This document shows positions 11,748 to 21,280 of a stretch of 64,000 bases of DNA, one piece after another; position 1 is the stretch's first letter, and each line of letters starts with the position of its first letter. The notes beneath the pieces were generated by a model. The model ran no database searches. It had not been told where the DNA came from and saw only the letters and a list, made by a program, of their open reading frames with translations. The translations under genes were made by a program, and so were the position numbers. The DNA is from Orobanche coerulescens. Lineage: Eukaryota > Streptophyta > Magnoliopsida > Lamiales > Orobanchaceae. Location of the stretch: positions 144,275,858 through 144,339,857 of the forward strand of contig CM065810.1 of NCBI GenBank assembly GCA_033398695.1, written 5' to 3'.

Positions 11748-11761
11748 TAAGGAGGGTAGAA
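11748..11761 (+). other. Polypurine tract of element 1
   Basis: TTTTAAGGAGGGTAGAA lies directly before the 3' LTR and follows GGGACGAAACTT, as in Tekay/Del chromoviruses. It primes plus-strand DNA synthesis. Confidence 0.7.
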
Positions 11762-12290
11762 TGTAATATCCGCAATTTCGGATTTCCGGTAAATTTCTTT
11801 TTTTCGGCCGGAGTTCGTTTTGACGACTCGATCATGACCGTTTCGTCATTTCGAGAATGATTAATTCTGCACTTTTTGTCATCCGAGTTCGTTTCGGTAT
11901 CGTTTTGCTGAGTTCCGTGCTTTTTAGCGACTTTTCCGCACTTGAGCTCGATTCTTGCGAATCTCGTCCGAAACTGTTGTTTCGAGTTTCTCGCAAGTTC
12001 ATTTAATGTTATTATTCATGTTGCGAGCTTTGGTTCGGTGTTTCGATCACGTATCGTGATTTTCGGATGTTTTGGGCCATTTTTGTAATTTCCCAAAGTT
12101 TGGGGTAATTACTTAGTTGTCGAATTCGACACTTCGGATGGTCGGAATCGTGTTTTCTCTTAGTGCTTGGATTCGTCTTTGCGGGTACTCAGAATCGTAT
12201 CTTCGATTTTACTCGTGTTCGGGTTTCGGGTCGTCCGGCGTCGGAGTGGCTACGGGAAGTCACGGCCGAGCAGGCTGGATCGGGCCGAGT

Positions 12291-12545
12291 TACGGCCGTA
12301 AGGTGCCGGTTACGGCCGTAAGGTGTCCGAGTTACGGCCGTAAGCATGATCGGGTACGGCCGTACGAGCGCTGGGCGGATTTTGACGAAGGTTGGTTACG
12401 GCCGTAAGGTGTGCGAGTTACGGCCGTAAGTGTCCATTAGTCCGGGCGATTTTTGACGAATGCGATTCTGGCCGTAAGGCCTGCCGAGTACGGCCGTAAG
12501 GTGTCCGAGTTACGGCCGTAAGGCCTGCCGGTTACGGCCGTAACT
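12291..12545 (+). promoter_or_regulatory. TTACGGCCGTAA palindrome array, 3' LTR of element 1
   Basis: About ten sites in 255 bp, uninterrupted here, so it shows the original spacing. Site near 12468 is decayed (TCTGGCCGTAA). The TATA box follows at 12553. Confidence 0.8.
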
Positions 12546-12552
12546 CTGCCGG

Positions 12553-12562
12553 CTATATATAG
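12553..12562 (+). promoter_or_regulatory. TATA box, 3' LTR of element 1
   Basis: CTATATATAG, same position relative to the array as in the 5' LTR. It could drive readout transcription toward 15 kb. Confidence 0.6.
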
Positions 12563-13251
12563 CCTGGCTCGGCCAGATTTCATTTCCTACCCGATTTTTT
12601 TCCTTCTTTCGGCGATTGGCGACGGGTGCGACGGGAAATGGAGTTCTTGGCCGATTCTAATCATTTCCAAGGCATTTTGGAAGATTCTTGTGGATTATAT
12701 CATCATCCAATCCGTGTTCTTCGTCAAATCAAGGTATATTCTTGATTTTCCTTCAAGTTGACTTTTTTGGAGAAATTGTTCTTGATTTCGTTTCTAATCC
12801 GATTTTGATACATCGATTGGTGTAGTATGATGTTATTAATCGTGTTCTATGAGTTGTATATCCATATATCGAGTTTGTTTAACTCGATTGACGATTCGAG
12901 TGTTCTTGGGAATTATTGAACATTTAGTGTTCGATTAAATGTCCCAATGAGTTTCCCTTCGATAGTTTGTTGGGATTTCCATTGTTTTGGACATGTTCTA
13001 CGGATTGTATATCCGTATTTTGAGTTCGTTGGAACCCAATCGGGATTTTTGGTTTTCTTAGGAACCTTGAACATTTAGTATCCAATTAAATGTCTCAAAG
13101 GGTTCCCTTCAATGCTTGACCGTGTTTTCCTTTGTTTTCAATTGTTAATCTCATAGTAACCGTGTTTCCGTTGGATTTCACGGAGGATTGTAGGTGTTCG
13201 GGGTTTTCCGGGTTGTGCCGTATTCGTCGGAATATTCGGGTGCCGACTATC

Positions 13252-14459
13252 GAGGCAAGTATCTTATTATACGACTTGTATCTTGTGAATAGTAATTACG
13301 TATGATTTGTATGACGATTTTGCTTGCCTCCGCAAATATGTTCCATTGAGTTGGTCGTGTTTTCCGAAATTTGAAGGCTTTGTGATAATAGTGATATATT
13401 GGTATACGTGTTAGGCGTTGTGCCATTTGTGCAGGATTGCGATGTACATATGAGATGGTTGTACACGTGTTTGTTCAATGTATTGTGTACCGAATGTGTG
13501 TTGTGTTGGTTAAGAGTCGTTGTGATGATCATGATGTTTGTGTTGTTTTGGTTTACATGTTTGATTGTACCTTTCGGCGTAATGTGGAATGACTTGACAT
13601 TTAATGATTATGAATTGTGTCGAGTCGATGTGTGTGTGATCCAGGTAGGGTCTGACGAGGCCTCTGGAGTTCGGTACATGATGTGTACGAACAAAGTGTG
13701 TGAACCAGGTAGGGTCTGACGAGGCCTCTGGAGTCCGGTACATGACGTGTACGGACAAGGTGTGTGATCCAGGTAGGGTCTGACGAGGCCTCTGGAGTTC
13801 GGTACATGATGTGTACGAACGATGTTGTAGCCGGGTAGGGTCCGTTGAGGCCTCCGGAGTTCGGTACATGATGTGTACGAACAGTGTGTGTGGTTCGGGT
13901 AAGGTCCGTTGAGGCCTCCGGAGTTCGGTACATGATGTGTACGAACAATGTGTGTGGTCCGGGTAAGGTCCGTTGAAGCCTCCGGAGTTCGGTACATGAT
14001 GTGTACGAACAGCGTGGGTGGTCCGGGTAAGGTCCGTCAAGGCCTCTGGAGTTCGGTACATGATGTGTACGAACAATGACCGTGTAGCAGTGATTGTTTG
14101 GGTAACATTTTAAATATGGGTCTCGGACTCATAATGATATATTATCTAGTGTGCTTTGAAACGAGAATCGGGCTAAGGCCCTAATGTTTACAAAAAGGTT
14201 TTGGTAAATTGGGACTCGAGGTCCAAAAGATTTTCTGCTTTAAAAATCCCCGAGATGATGTGTTCCTTTTCAAATACCTCTTACTTGAGTTCGAAATTCT
14301 AAAACTTCTCGGGAACATTTTGATAATGGATTTCCGTATTAAATTCGTAGTTGCTTTTTGCTTGTTACATTTCGTATGGTTTGATACTTGCACTAGTAAA
14401 ACAGTGGAGTTTTACTAACTCCCGAGTAATCGGGGGGTGGATGTCTGTTTTGCGTCCAG
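13252..14459 (+). other. Intron-like leader module, 3' LTR of element 1
   Basis: GAGGCAAGT at 13252-13260 and TTTTGCGTCCAG/GTACATG at 14447-14466 delimit a 1.2-kb segment that contains the minisatellite. This copy keeps the AG dinucleotide that the 5' LTR has lost. Confidence 0.35.
13632..14076. repeat. 64-bp minisatellite, 3' LTR copy
   Basis: Same seven units in the same order as in the 5' LTR, with scattered substitutions, so no unit gain or loss since insertion. Confidence 0.9.
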
Positions 14460-15185
14460 GTACATGCAGATTCAGGGGAGCAGTCACACGATTGGCACAA
14501 GAGGATGACGAGCTGCGATACTAATCATGAGTCGAGAGTTGTTTTGATTTTTTTTTGTTGTGTTGTCAGAGTTGATTTCAGTCTTCCGCTGTATTGTATT
14601 TAGACCCCTGTGTGGGTAATGTTATTTATGTCAGTTTTATCGATTGGGTTGTGTGACCTCATCGGTCTGTGTATTCACGTGTAAGTGACCATATCGGTCT
14701 GTATCATTTTATTGTTTGACCCTGGCTGGGCAAGCATTTGGTTGTTTATGGATGTTTAGCCTGGTAGATCCTTGTGGAAAGGGGTCTACGGCGTTTAATA
14801 TTCCCATATGGTTTTGGGGATTTTACATAAATATCGTCATTTATTGGCCAAATAAATAAAGATTTTTAAAACAATGAAAATCACACACAATAATAAGTAA
14901 TTCACAATAGATCTTTATACAAACATAAATAACATGACTAACCTTGTTTATAATCCCAACTAAAGGTAACTTAGCCCATGAAGGGTTTAATATACATAAT
15001 ACAAGCTTTTGTGGTCATTATTAGTTGAATCAAGAGAAAGAATTGATCCTCACTCCCTTAGTAGATAAAGGAGAAAGAAGCAATAAACTCTCTGAACAAC
15101 ATATGCTATACCACACTTACACAAAAAGAAAATATTACAAAAAGTGGAAAAATTATATGATGAATGATGAAGGATCTAAGGGGTC

Positions 15186-15193
15186 TATTTATA
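15186..15193 (-). promoter_or_regulatory. TATA box of element A, left LTR
   Basis: Minus strand TATAAATA within a TAGGTGTATAAATA context, about 130 bp downstream (minus sense) of the palindrome cluster. The matching box in the right LTR is 34701-34708. Confidence 0.6.
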
Positions 15194-15320
15194 CACCTAA
15201 AGTCATCTAATATTTCCAAAACTCCATCATTATTACAATAGATCGGATCAATGCCAGCCATCCCCTCAACAATACACAAAAAGTATAAAAAATTAGACAA
15301 ATTATCACAATCTGTCAAGA

Positions 15321-15400
15321 GTTACGGCCGTAACATTAAGGAGTTACGGTCGTAACTTGGATGACTTACGGCCGTAATATTCAGTTGTTACGGCCGTAAC
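15321..15400 (-). promoter_or_regulatory. TTACGGCCGTAA palindrome cluster in element A, left LTR
   Basis: Four sites spaced about 21-22 bp, three perfect and one TTACGGTCGTAA. It is the same 12-mer as in the unrelated element 1, also placed just upstream of the LTR TATA box. Confidence 0.8.
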
Positions 15401-15794
15401 TTGGCTTCATCAATTTGCTCACTGGTTGCTTTGAGAGTTACGTTTTCAGCCCAGAATTTCTCAGACTTTGCGTTTTTGCCCCAAATCTTCTTCGGATGAT
15501 AACTTTTGATATATAACTCTGATTTTGAATCCGGAAAGACTGCCGAATTCGTCTCGGAAAGACCTACAACATGAATATAACAAAATTCAACAGAGAGAAT
15601 ATTTAATAAACATGTTATTTCTTGAGTAAATCAGTTATTCAATTCGATTAAGACTATATTTACATCATCATCTGATAAAAATAAAATTATTAAAAATTAA
15701 TTAATTAAAAGAAAAAAACGAGTAGACTAGCTCAATTATGGGTGATATTTATCGATACAAACCATGGATAAATGTATAAAACTGACATTTATCA

Positions 15795-15810
15795 CACCCC
15801 CAAACTTGAA
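15795..15810 (-). other. Polypurine tract of element A
   Basis: On the minus strand TTCAAGTTTGGGGGTG abuts the TGATAAATG start of the 3' LTR. Guanine-rich tracts of this form are common in Athila/Tat elements. Confidence 0.75.
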
Positions 15811-16252
15811 TTCTTGCTAGTCCCGAGCAAGACTCTTTATTATTCACGCTCCAAAAATAAAAATAAGAAAAATTAATACACACATAAATTAAAATATAAA
15901 AAGAGAAAAGGAGATCAAAATGCCATTAATACACAACAACCAGCTTTATACAGTAGATAGAAATGAATCAAGATTCAAAATAAATCTACTAATGATTTTC
16001 AAGTTAAAACGCGATTTTATTTTGTAATTCCAAAATGCAAGGTTTTTCCCCCCAAAAGGTTGATTATTTCTTTCCCACTTGTGATACACATGACTCCCTT
16101 TAATGGTTGCTCTCGATCACTCGTTTATTTTTCGACTCAATATGAAGAAGAATTTTATTGGCGTCATCAAATATTGCGATTTTTCACGAAATTGAGTGTA
16201 TTGAAATTCAGCCGCTAATTAATTCAGATCTGCTCATAAACTACATCCCTTA

Positions 16253-16550
16253 GTGATAGCTTTCACACCGTTATTTGCTAACGTGTAGCTCTTTTCACCA
16301 ACTATTTCTATCTCATTTTTTTTAAAAGGTGATAGCTTTCACACCGTTATTTGCTAACGTGTAGCTCTTTTCACCAATTTTTGTTTGAGACGGCAGCTAC
16401 GCACCAACAATGGTTAGTCCTTTATTTTTCGTAAAATTTAAGACCCCCAAAATTAGGCAGCTGTTGCTGCTCAACACTTCTCCTTTTCGTCATTTTTTTT
16501 AGGTGATAGCATTCACACCGTTATTTGCTAACGTGTAGCTCTTTTCACCA
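16253..16550 (-). repeat. Three 48-bp stem-loop repeats
   Basis: Copies at 16253-16300, 16329-16376 and 16503-16550 are almost identical while the spacers are unrelated. In minus sense each holds CGTTA-GCAAA-TAACG (perfect 5-bp stem) and is framed by GGTGA/TCACC. Conservation of the copies only suggests an RNA structure, perhaps for packaging or 3'-end function; unproven. Confidence 0.75.
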
Positions 16551-16963
16551 ATGACTCCTTTTTTTTAGGGAATAGAATTCTTGTAGAAAATCATTTCTTA
16601 GTTTAAGCATGAAAAATAAAAAACTCCACAAATTAAGTAAATTTCAGTTCTATTTTTCATCAACCGACTGATTCTTCTTTTCTCAAGGTAACGAATGACT
16701 CGATTTTATATGATAACTACAAGGCTTGGAAAGAGAGATTAAGGCTCAAAATTTTTGAAATATATAATTTTTTAACCGGTTTAAAACGATTTTAGAAGCT
16801 TGTATATAGCTAACTTATTGGTGTTATGGTCAGATCTAAAAATCTCACAAATCAAAATAATATATATATATATATATATACTCACCAAAAAAAAAATTTA
16901 AGACGAATAACCAAAATAATCAAAACACACCAAAATACCAACACACCAAAATAATTAAACATA

Positions 16964-16980
16964 CCACCCCCAAACTTGAA
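16964..16980 (-). other. Internal polypurine tract-like sequence
   Basis: Minus strand TTCAAGTTTGGGGGTGG repeats the 16 bases of the terminal tract, 1.17 kb away. It could act as a central polypurine tract or mark an older LTR junction. Confidence 0.5.
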
Positions 16981-17385
16981 AATAAAACTGTCCTCAGTTT
17001 TTAGAAATGAAAATCAAGTGAGAAAATAGAAAACTCCCTGAAATGAAAGTTGATGCTTGTGCTAACGCCATTTAGAATCTACAAGAGAATAAATATACGA
17101 GGAACACAACAAAAGAAAATAAAATATACTCGGAAGTATAACACAATTTTTAAGATACGCATCAAGAAAGTCCGAAGAGTCCCCTTACGTTGCCATCAAT
17201 GCTTTTATAAAAAAAAAACACAATAAAATTTACAGCAATAAAACAACAATACATAAATCGCGAATAGATGCGCGTCAAGAGATCAAGAAGAAACTCCTTA
17301 AGCTGCCACCATTTAGCACGATTATTACACACGACAAAAAGTAAAAATACAAGAGGTCCGACATGGGTTATCAAAGGGAGAGGAA

Positions 17386-18027
17386 TCAATCCACTTTTCG
17401 ATTTCTCACGGTAAAATCTTCCATCCAGACAATTTTTGCTAGAGCTGGATCTGATTGAGGAACAAATTCATTGAGTTTTTTGATTAGTTCATCAGGTGTT
17501 GTTGCAACGACTATGATTCGTTTAACACGCTCGGAAATAAAACCCTTTTCAGCAGAGTAGTCGATGAAAGATAGTAAACCATCAAAGAAACCATTGACAT
17601 TAAGCAGACATATTGGTTTTTGATGAACATTTAGCTGGGCTCTGGTAACCACATGAAAAAGTTCCTCAAGAGTGCCAAAACCACCGGGAAGGGTGATAAA
17701 GGCGCCATAATTATTTATCATGTGAGTTATGCGATCTTGCATATTTACAGATCTAAACTCATCTCCAATAGTTGACCCGGTGATTTTACTTTCAGCCAGA
17801 GATTTTGGAATTATTCCCAACACTCTTACTCCTTCCATATAGACAGAAGCAGCAGCTCGTCCCATTAATCCTAGAATTCCTCCTCCGTAAACTACATGAA
17901 TGTATTTTTCTCCTAAGGTATGACCCAAGTTGTGGGCTGCTTCAGTAAAGCATGCATCTTTTCCATAACTAGCTCCACCAAAAATGCAGACTGTGCTAAA
18001 TTTTTTTGTGGAAGATGATGACTCCAT
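17386..18027 (-). CDS. LOG-like cytokinin riboside 5'-monophosphate phosphoribohydrolase, retroelement-borne
   Basis: LOG enzymes hydrolyse cytokinin nucleotides to the active free bases in the cytosol. This 213-codon frame, complete and intronless, has the LOG fold signatures: a Rossmann-like GGAS near residue 17, YGGG (47-50) with GLMG (53-56), an Arg at 99 in the M-x-x-R position, and PGGFGTLEE (114-122) with the catalytic Glu. Length equals that of plant LOGs. The ATG at 18027 has A at -3 and G at +4. Plant LOG genes normally have several introns, so this is probably a reverse-transcribed cDNA captured by element A, in sense with it. It is divergent (the usual C-G-S-S near the N terminus is F-G-G-A-S), so substrate range may differ. 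Family members are often misnamed lysine decarboxylase. Confidence 0.88.
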   Translation of the reverse strand: MESSSSTKKFSTVCIFGGASYGKDACFTEAAHNLGHTLGEKYIHVVYGGGILGLMGRAAASVYMEGVRVLGIIPKSLAESKITGSTIGDEFRSVNMQDRITHMINNYGAFITLPGGFGTLEELFHVVTRAQLNVHQKPICLLNVNGFFDGLLSFIDYSAEKGFISERVKRIIVVATTPDELIKKLNEFVPQSDPALAKIVWMEDFTVRNRKVD

Positions 18028-18335
18028 TTTTGAAAAGAAAAAATTTTTAGAGAGAAAGAGAAAAGTAGAAGTTTGAGGGATGCAAAAAAGAAATAATCAC
18101 AAAGTTTATTTATAGAAGAAAAATGAGGAAAATTGCTAAACAAGTTTGTGATTGCGTTGATTGCGCTACAACTACTCAATAGAATAATGAATGCATTTAT
18201 CGCGTATCACATTTTTTTATTCAGAAAATCTCACCACACGACAAAAATAAAAGATACTTACGCGTATGTACAGTAGTTGTGATTGTGGCTCACATCTTCC
18301 TCTGATTTTACGTTCAGAAATGGCCTAAACGCCTT

Positions 18336-18881
18336 CTATGAGTCGGGGAGAAGCTTCCCATCCAATTTTCTTACAAATTGGCAAACAGGGTATTTTAACG
18401 TCAGATTCCCAAGACGTTGTTCATATTCTGGTTTGAATTTATTCGACAAACATCGAATTCCGTAATGTACGAGTCCACTAGGATGCGTGTCAAGAGAAAT
18501 TTCGATATTATCTAAATTCTCTTTATTCAGACCATCCTTAATGAATTGAATTTTATCTTCTCTGTTTGTAGACGGAATTCCTAAAGATCGATATTTTAAA
18601 TTACAGTTCCATCTAGCACATTTATAGCAAACGGCTATTATCTTTGCTCGCCGTTTCTTTGCATATGAACTTTTTCGTAGCCCTGGTAAAAATCTAGTCG
18701 GTATTTCTGTGAATTCACCTGCTATTCTTACTTTGGCTTCAATTATGAATCTTATGTCAAAAGGTATGCTTTTATTCATAAGCAACCTCATCCTTTCAAG
18801 TTTCGTCTTATAAATCTTTAAAATGACATTTTTGCTCAGAAAGGGAAATCTTTTTTCGATTTTATTCAAAGTTTCTTCCAT
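18336..18881 (-). CDS. Basic Cys-rich protein, possible nucleic-acid-binding protein (first ORF of element A)
   Basis: A complete 181-codon frame with ATG in good context (A at -3, G at +4), 220 bp after the primer site and 308 bp before the LOG-like ORF. The N-terminal 70 residues are Lys/Arg-rich and probably helical. Residues 73-93 hold a basic patch KKRRAK followed directly by C85-x2-C88-x4-C93, with further Cys at 144 and 167. The order basic patch then Cys cluster recalls the small nucleic-acid-binding proteins of carlavirus-like plant viruses (Pfam Viral_NABP), which act in silencing suppression and gene regulation; this similarity is judged by eye. It does not look like Gag: no CCHC knuckle. 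An alternative is an unrelated plant zinc-binding protein. Confidence 0.65.
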   Translation of the reverse strand: MEETLNKIEKRFPFLSKNVILKIYKTKLERMRLLMNKSIPFDIRFIIEAKVRIAGEFTEIPTRFLPGLRKSSYAKKRRAKIIAVCYKCARWNCNLKYRSLGIPSTNREDKIQFIKDGLNKENLDNIEISLDTHPSGLVHYGIRCLSNKFKPEYEQRLGNLTLKYPVCQFVRKLDGKLLPDS

Positions 18882-19100
18882 GATAAAAAGAATAAATAAA
18901 AAGACAATGAAAATAATTGAAGAAAATATCTACAAATATCAGTTGTTGTGGGAAACTAAAAAATCCGACTTTAATAGTCACGGAGTACCGTTATCCGCCA
19001 CTTGACCGGACAAACACAATTGAGTACTAAGTTACAACGTCGAGAAATTTGTACCTATAAAAATAGTTTACAATGTAAGATTTCAAATATAACTTATACT

Positions 19101-19118
19101 TCCCCGGCAACGGCGCCA
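19101..19118 (-). other. Primer binding site of element A (tRNA-Asp)
   Basis: Minus strand TGGCGCCGTTGCCGGGGA is the complement of the 3' end of plant tRNA-Asp, six bases inside the 5' LTR end. Athila/Tat elements commonly use this primer. It fixes the element on the minus strand. Confidence 0.9.
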
Positions 19119-19619
19119 AAAACTTGACACGTTTTTAGTGTAACTATCGCAAGTGCACGATATCGTATCAAGTAGTAAGTGGACTTTTTGAGTCCGGTTT
19201 ATCGGTCCCACGAGGAAGTTTGGTTATAATTTGAATTATACACTATTATTCTATTTTTATAGATACTAAGATGAGTGAAACACACAATTAAAGAGTTTGG
19301 TTTAATAATTGCAAAGAAAATGCAATAATAGTTCTAATATTTTAAGGAAATAAAAAGATTGCAATAATAATAGATTGATTAACGATAAAATGAAATAGTT
19401 GGGATTACAAACATAGTTCGTCATTAGTTATAGAAGATGTATAGGAGATCATAAGATGAATTTACTTATTATGTTGTGTAGATTCGATTTTCCTTAAAAA
19501 GACGGTTTCTCTTTCGAACTATAAAACGCCCCTTACATATTGAATCGATCCACTATATTTCTATGTTGATTGGCTTCAATACATAGCATTAGGATTTATG
19601 AAAATAACTCAAAGAATCA

Positions 19620-20591
19620 GTTGATTTATCGGTTGATCTGGTTATTGATCGTATAAGCATTCGGACTATATGTCGATGTTTTCGGGATTTGTATTCATTG
19701 TCAAGTGGTAGTTGATCTACAGATATGTTGTGTATTATTGGTTTATTCATGTTGAGATTTGATTGTGTAATCCGACGGACAGGAGTTTGCACAGATTGGA
19801 TTATTCCCAGATTTATGAGTTATGATGATGTTTTGAGGATTGTTGGTATTTTTGGAATACAGTACAGTTGGTTGTGGTTGAGTTCATTTCGTCATTTGAG
19901 AATGCGAAATGTGAATTATGGTAAGGATTGGATTGTTATGGATTGGTAAGGTTATGACGGTAAGATTACTTTGGTAGTATTCTTACTATATTATGACATT
20001 GGTATGTAATTATTTATGTTGATGTGATCGATATCATTGTTGAGTATTGTGGCTGACCGTCGTGGGCTTTATTTTTAGGTACTTGGAGATCGAGCTAGTA
20101 GCGGTCGTGAAGGGATGAGCTTCCCGATGTGATGCGGCGGTGGCATGTTTTTGAGTATTGAGTAATTACTTGGTTGTTTTATTTCCGCTGCAAATGTGTA
20201 TTTTGAACTGTATTTATCCATTGCGTGTGTATATTTCAAAATGGCTTTTCGGTATCTTTATCCATTGCGTGTGTGTATTTTAAATGGCCCTTTTGGCACT
20301 TTGCGAACTTGGGTTATTTCGTTAAACCTTTTCCTAAACTATTTTATCGTACGTTTAAGCGGTGTCTTAACGTACATTTTGAACTATCGAGATTTGGCAC
20401 TTCGCCTTGTATTTTAAAATGGTATTTTATGACTGTATTTCAAAATTGTTCTTTTGAAAATATTTGAGTATTTAAAATATTTGCGTCATAGGCGTTTTGG
20501 CGTTTTGAATTGGTTTTGTAAATGGTTTTTAGCTGGTGGGTTCGTAGCAGGACCCACTACTGTAATATCTGGATGGTTTTGGGGGTGTTAC
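19620..20591 (+). repeat. Element 2 LTR 1, truncated
   Basis: It starts inside the LTR at the position matching 24239 in LTR 2, so about 3.26 kb of its 5' part is lost. The acceptor-like AG (20077-20078) and terminal hairpin (20536-20557) remain. Confidence 0.85.
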
Positions 20592-20975
20592 GAGAAGATG
20601 GTATCGGAGCTTGGGTTTTGTGAAACCGGGCGTGTGTGTTATGTGGCTCTACCAGACGGTAGTAGCGTGACTTTTGAAAATGGGTTTTCGACTTTTGAGT
20701 CAAATCGAATTTTGGATTTTCCAAAATTTTAGAGATTCTTTTCAAACTGCTATGTGTGATATTGGCGTGTTTTGGTATTGTTTTGAGACTTCATGTGGGA
20801 GTCGTGTGCTAGTATCACGGGAGATCATCGGCTTCACGCACTGTAAGTATATCGTTTTGGTTGTTCGCTTGTGGCGGCAGTGATTGTTTTGTGATGAGTT
20901 GTAAAGTTTGGGATTGATCATTGTTGGTGACGGGTTGCAAGTTTCGAGGACGAAACTTATTTTAAGGGGGTAGTA
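20592..20975 (+). other. Element 2 mini-interior 1
   Basis: 384 bp. Primer site TGGTATCGGAGC at 20599-20610, then noncoding sequence, then GTTTCGAGGACGAAACTT and a purine tract TTTTAAGGGGGTAGTA before the next LTR. Nothing codes for protein. Confidence 0.85.
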
Positions 20976-21280
20976 TGTAATACCGAATTTTGAGTATAAA
21001 TTTTTCGCGTTATTTTATTCGAGATATCTTGTATAGTTTGGTATCTATACGGTATGGATAAAATAAATTGAGAACCGAGACGATTATCTTGGTGTGATTA
21101 TCGTTTTGTAGCAGATATATTCAGGATATGTTGTATCAGGTTAAACAGATTTGGATATCAGGTATACCGTATGAGAATATTTTTGGATTCAGTATGTGTA
21201 TTCAGTATGCCGTATGTTTGTATTTTGTACGTCGAGACGTCGGACAGGAACAATTGGATTTTTGGCTAAGTATAAAAGTC

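Larger units (their letters stand above)
8817..11761 (+). other. Interior of element 1, noncoding mosaic
   Basis: No Gag or Pol domain is seen in any frame; the longest frames are below 120 codons and show no family feature. It holds a decayed LTR tail like that of element 2 (about 9440-9600) and a second PPT/LTR-start junction (10729-10775), so it seems to be assembled from pieces of related elements. The last 40 bases (TTTCGGGACGAAACTT) are the conserved 3' end of chromovirus pol. Confidence 0.6.
5387..14827 (+). mobile_element. Element 1: non-autonomous chromovirus-like LTR retrotransposon
   Basis: TGTAATATCC at 5387 and TTTTACA at 14827 are flanked by TAAAT at 5382-5386 and 14828-14832. 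It has LTRs of 3430 and 3066 bp, an initiator-tRNA-Met type primer site at 8821-8832, and a polypurine tract before 11762. The 2.9-kb interior encodes no recognisable Gag or Pol. The TGTAATAYCC start and the TTTCGGGACGAAACTT sequence just before the tract are typical of Tekay/Del chromoviruses, so it is taken as a non-autonomous member of that group. Confidence 0.88.
11762..14827 (+). repeat. 3' LTR of element 1 (3066 bp)
   Basis: Collinear with the 5' LTR apart from the LINE fragment. It differs at many CAG/CTG sites (for example 14457-14490 against 8451-8480). It contains the palindrome array 12291-12545, TATA 12553-12562, GAGGCAAGT 13252-13260, minisatellite 13632-14076, acceptor-like AG at 14458-14459 and hairpin 14765-14788. 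The terminus reads ATTTTACA where the 5' copy has ATGTTACA. Confidence 0.9.
2913..15794 (-). repeat. 3' LTR of element A, split by two later insertions
   Basis: The LTR pieces are 2913-3502, 5378-5386 and 14833-15794 (about 1.57 kb in all). They match the right LTR over 19125-19619 and from about 14949 against 34432 onward, with only scattered differences and one indel of roughly 33 bp near 15120/34605 (an inverted ACACAAGTGTGTTCTT patch present only at right). High similarity implies recent movement of element A. Both insertions lie within about 20 bp of each other. Confidence 0.85.
15811..17385 (-). other. Noncoding 3' region of element A
   Basis: About 1.6 kb between the LOG-like stop codon and the polypurine tract without a credible ORF. 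It contains three copies of a 48-bp stem-loop repeat, a TA dinucleotide run (about 16858-16880) and a second copy of the polypurine tract (16964-16980). Confidence 0.6.

Noticed and set aside
17386..18027. Calling the enzyme a lysine decarboxylase
   Set aside because: PGGxGTxxE proteins of this length are LOG phosphoribohydrolases; the decarboxylase name is an old mislabel.
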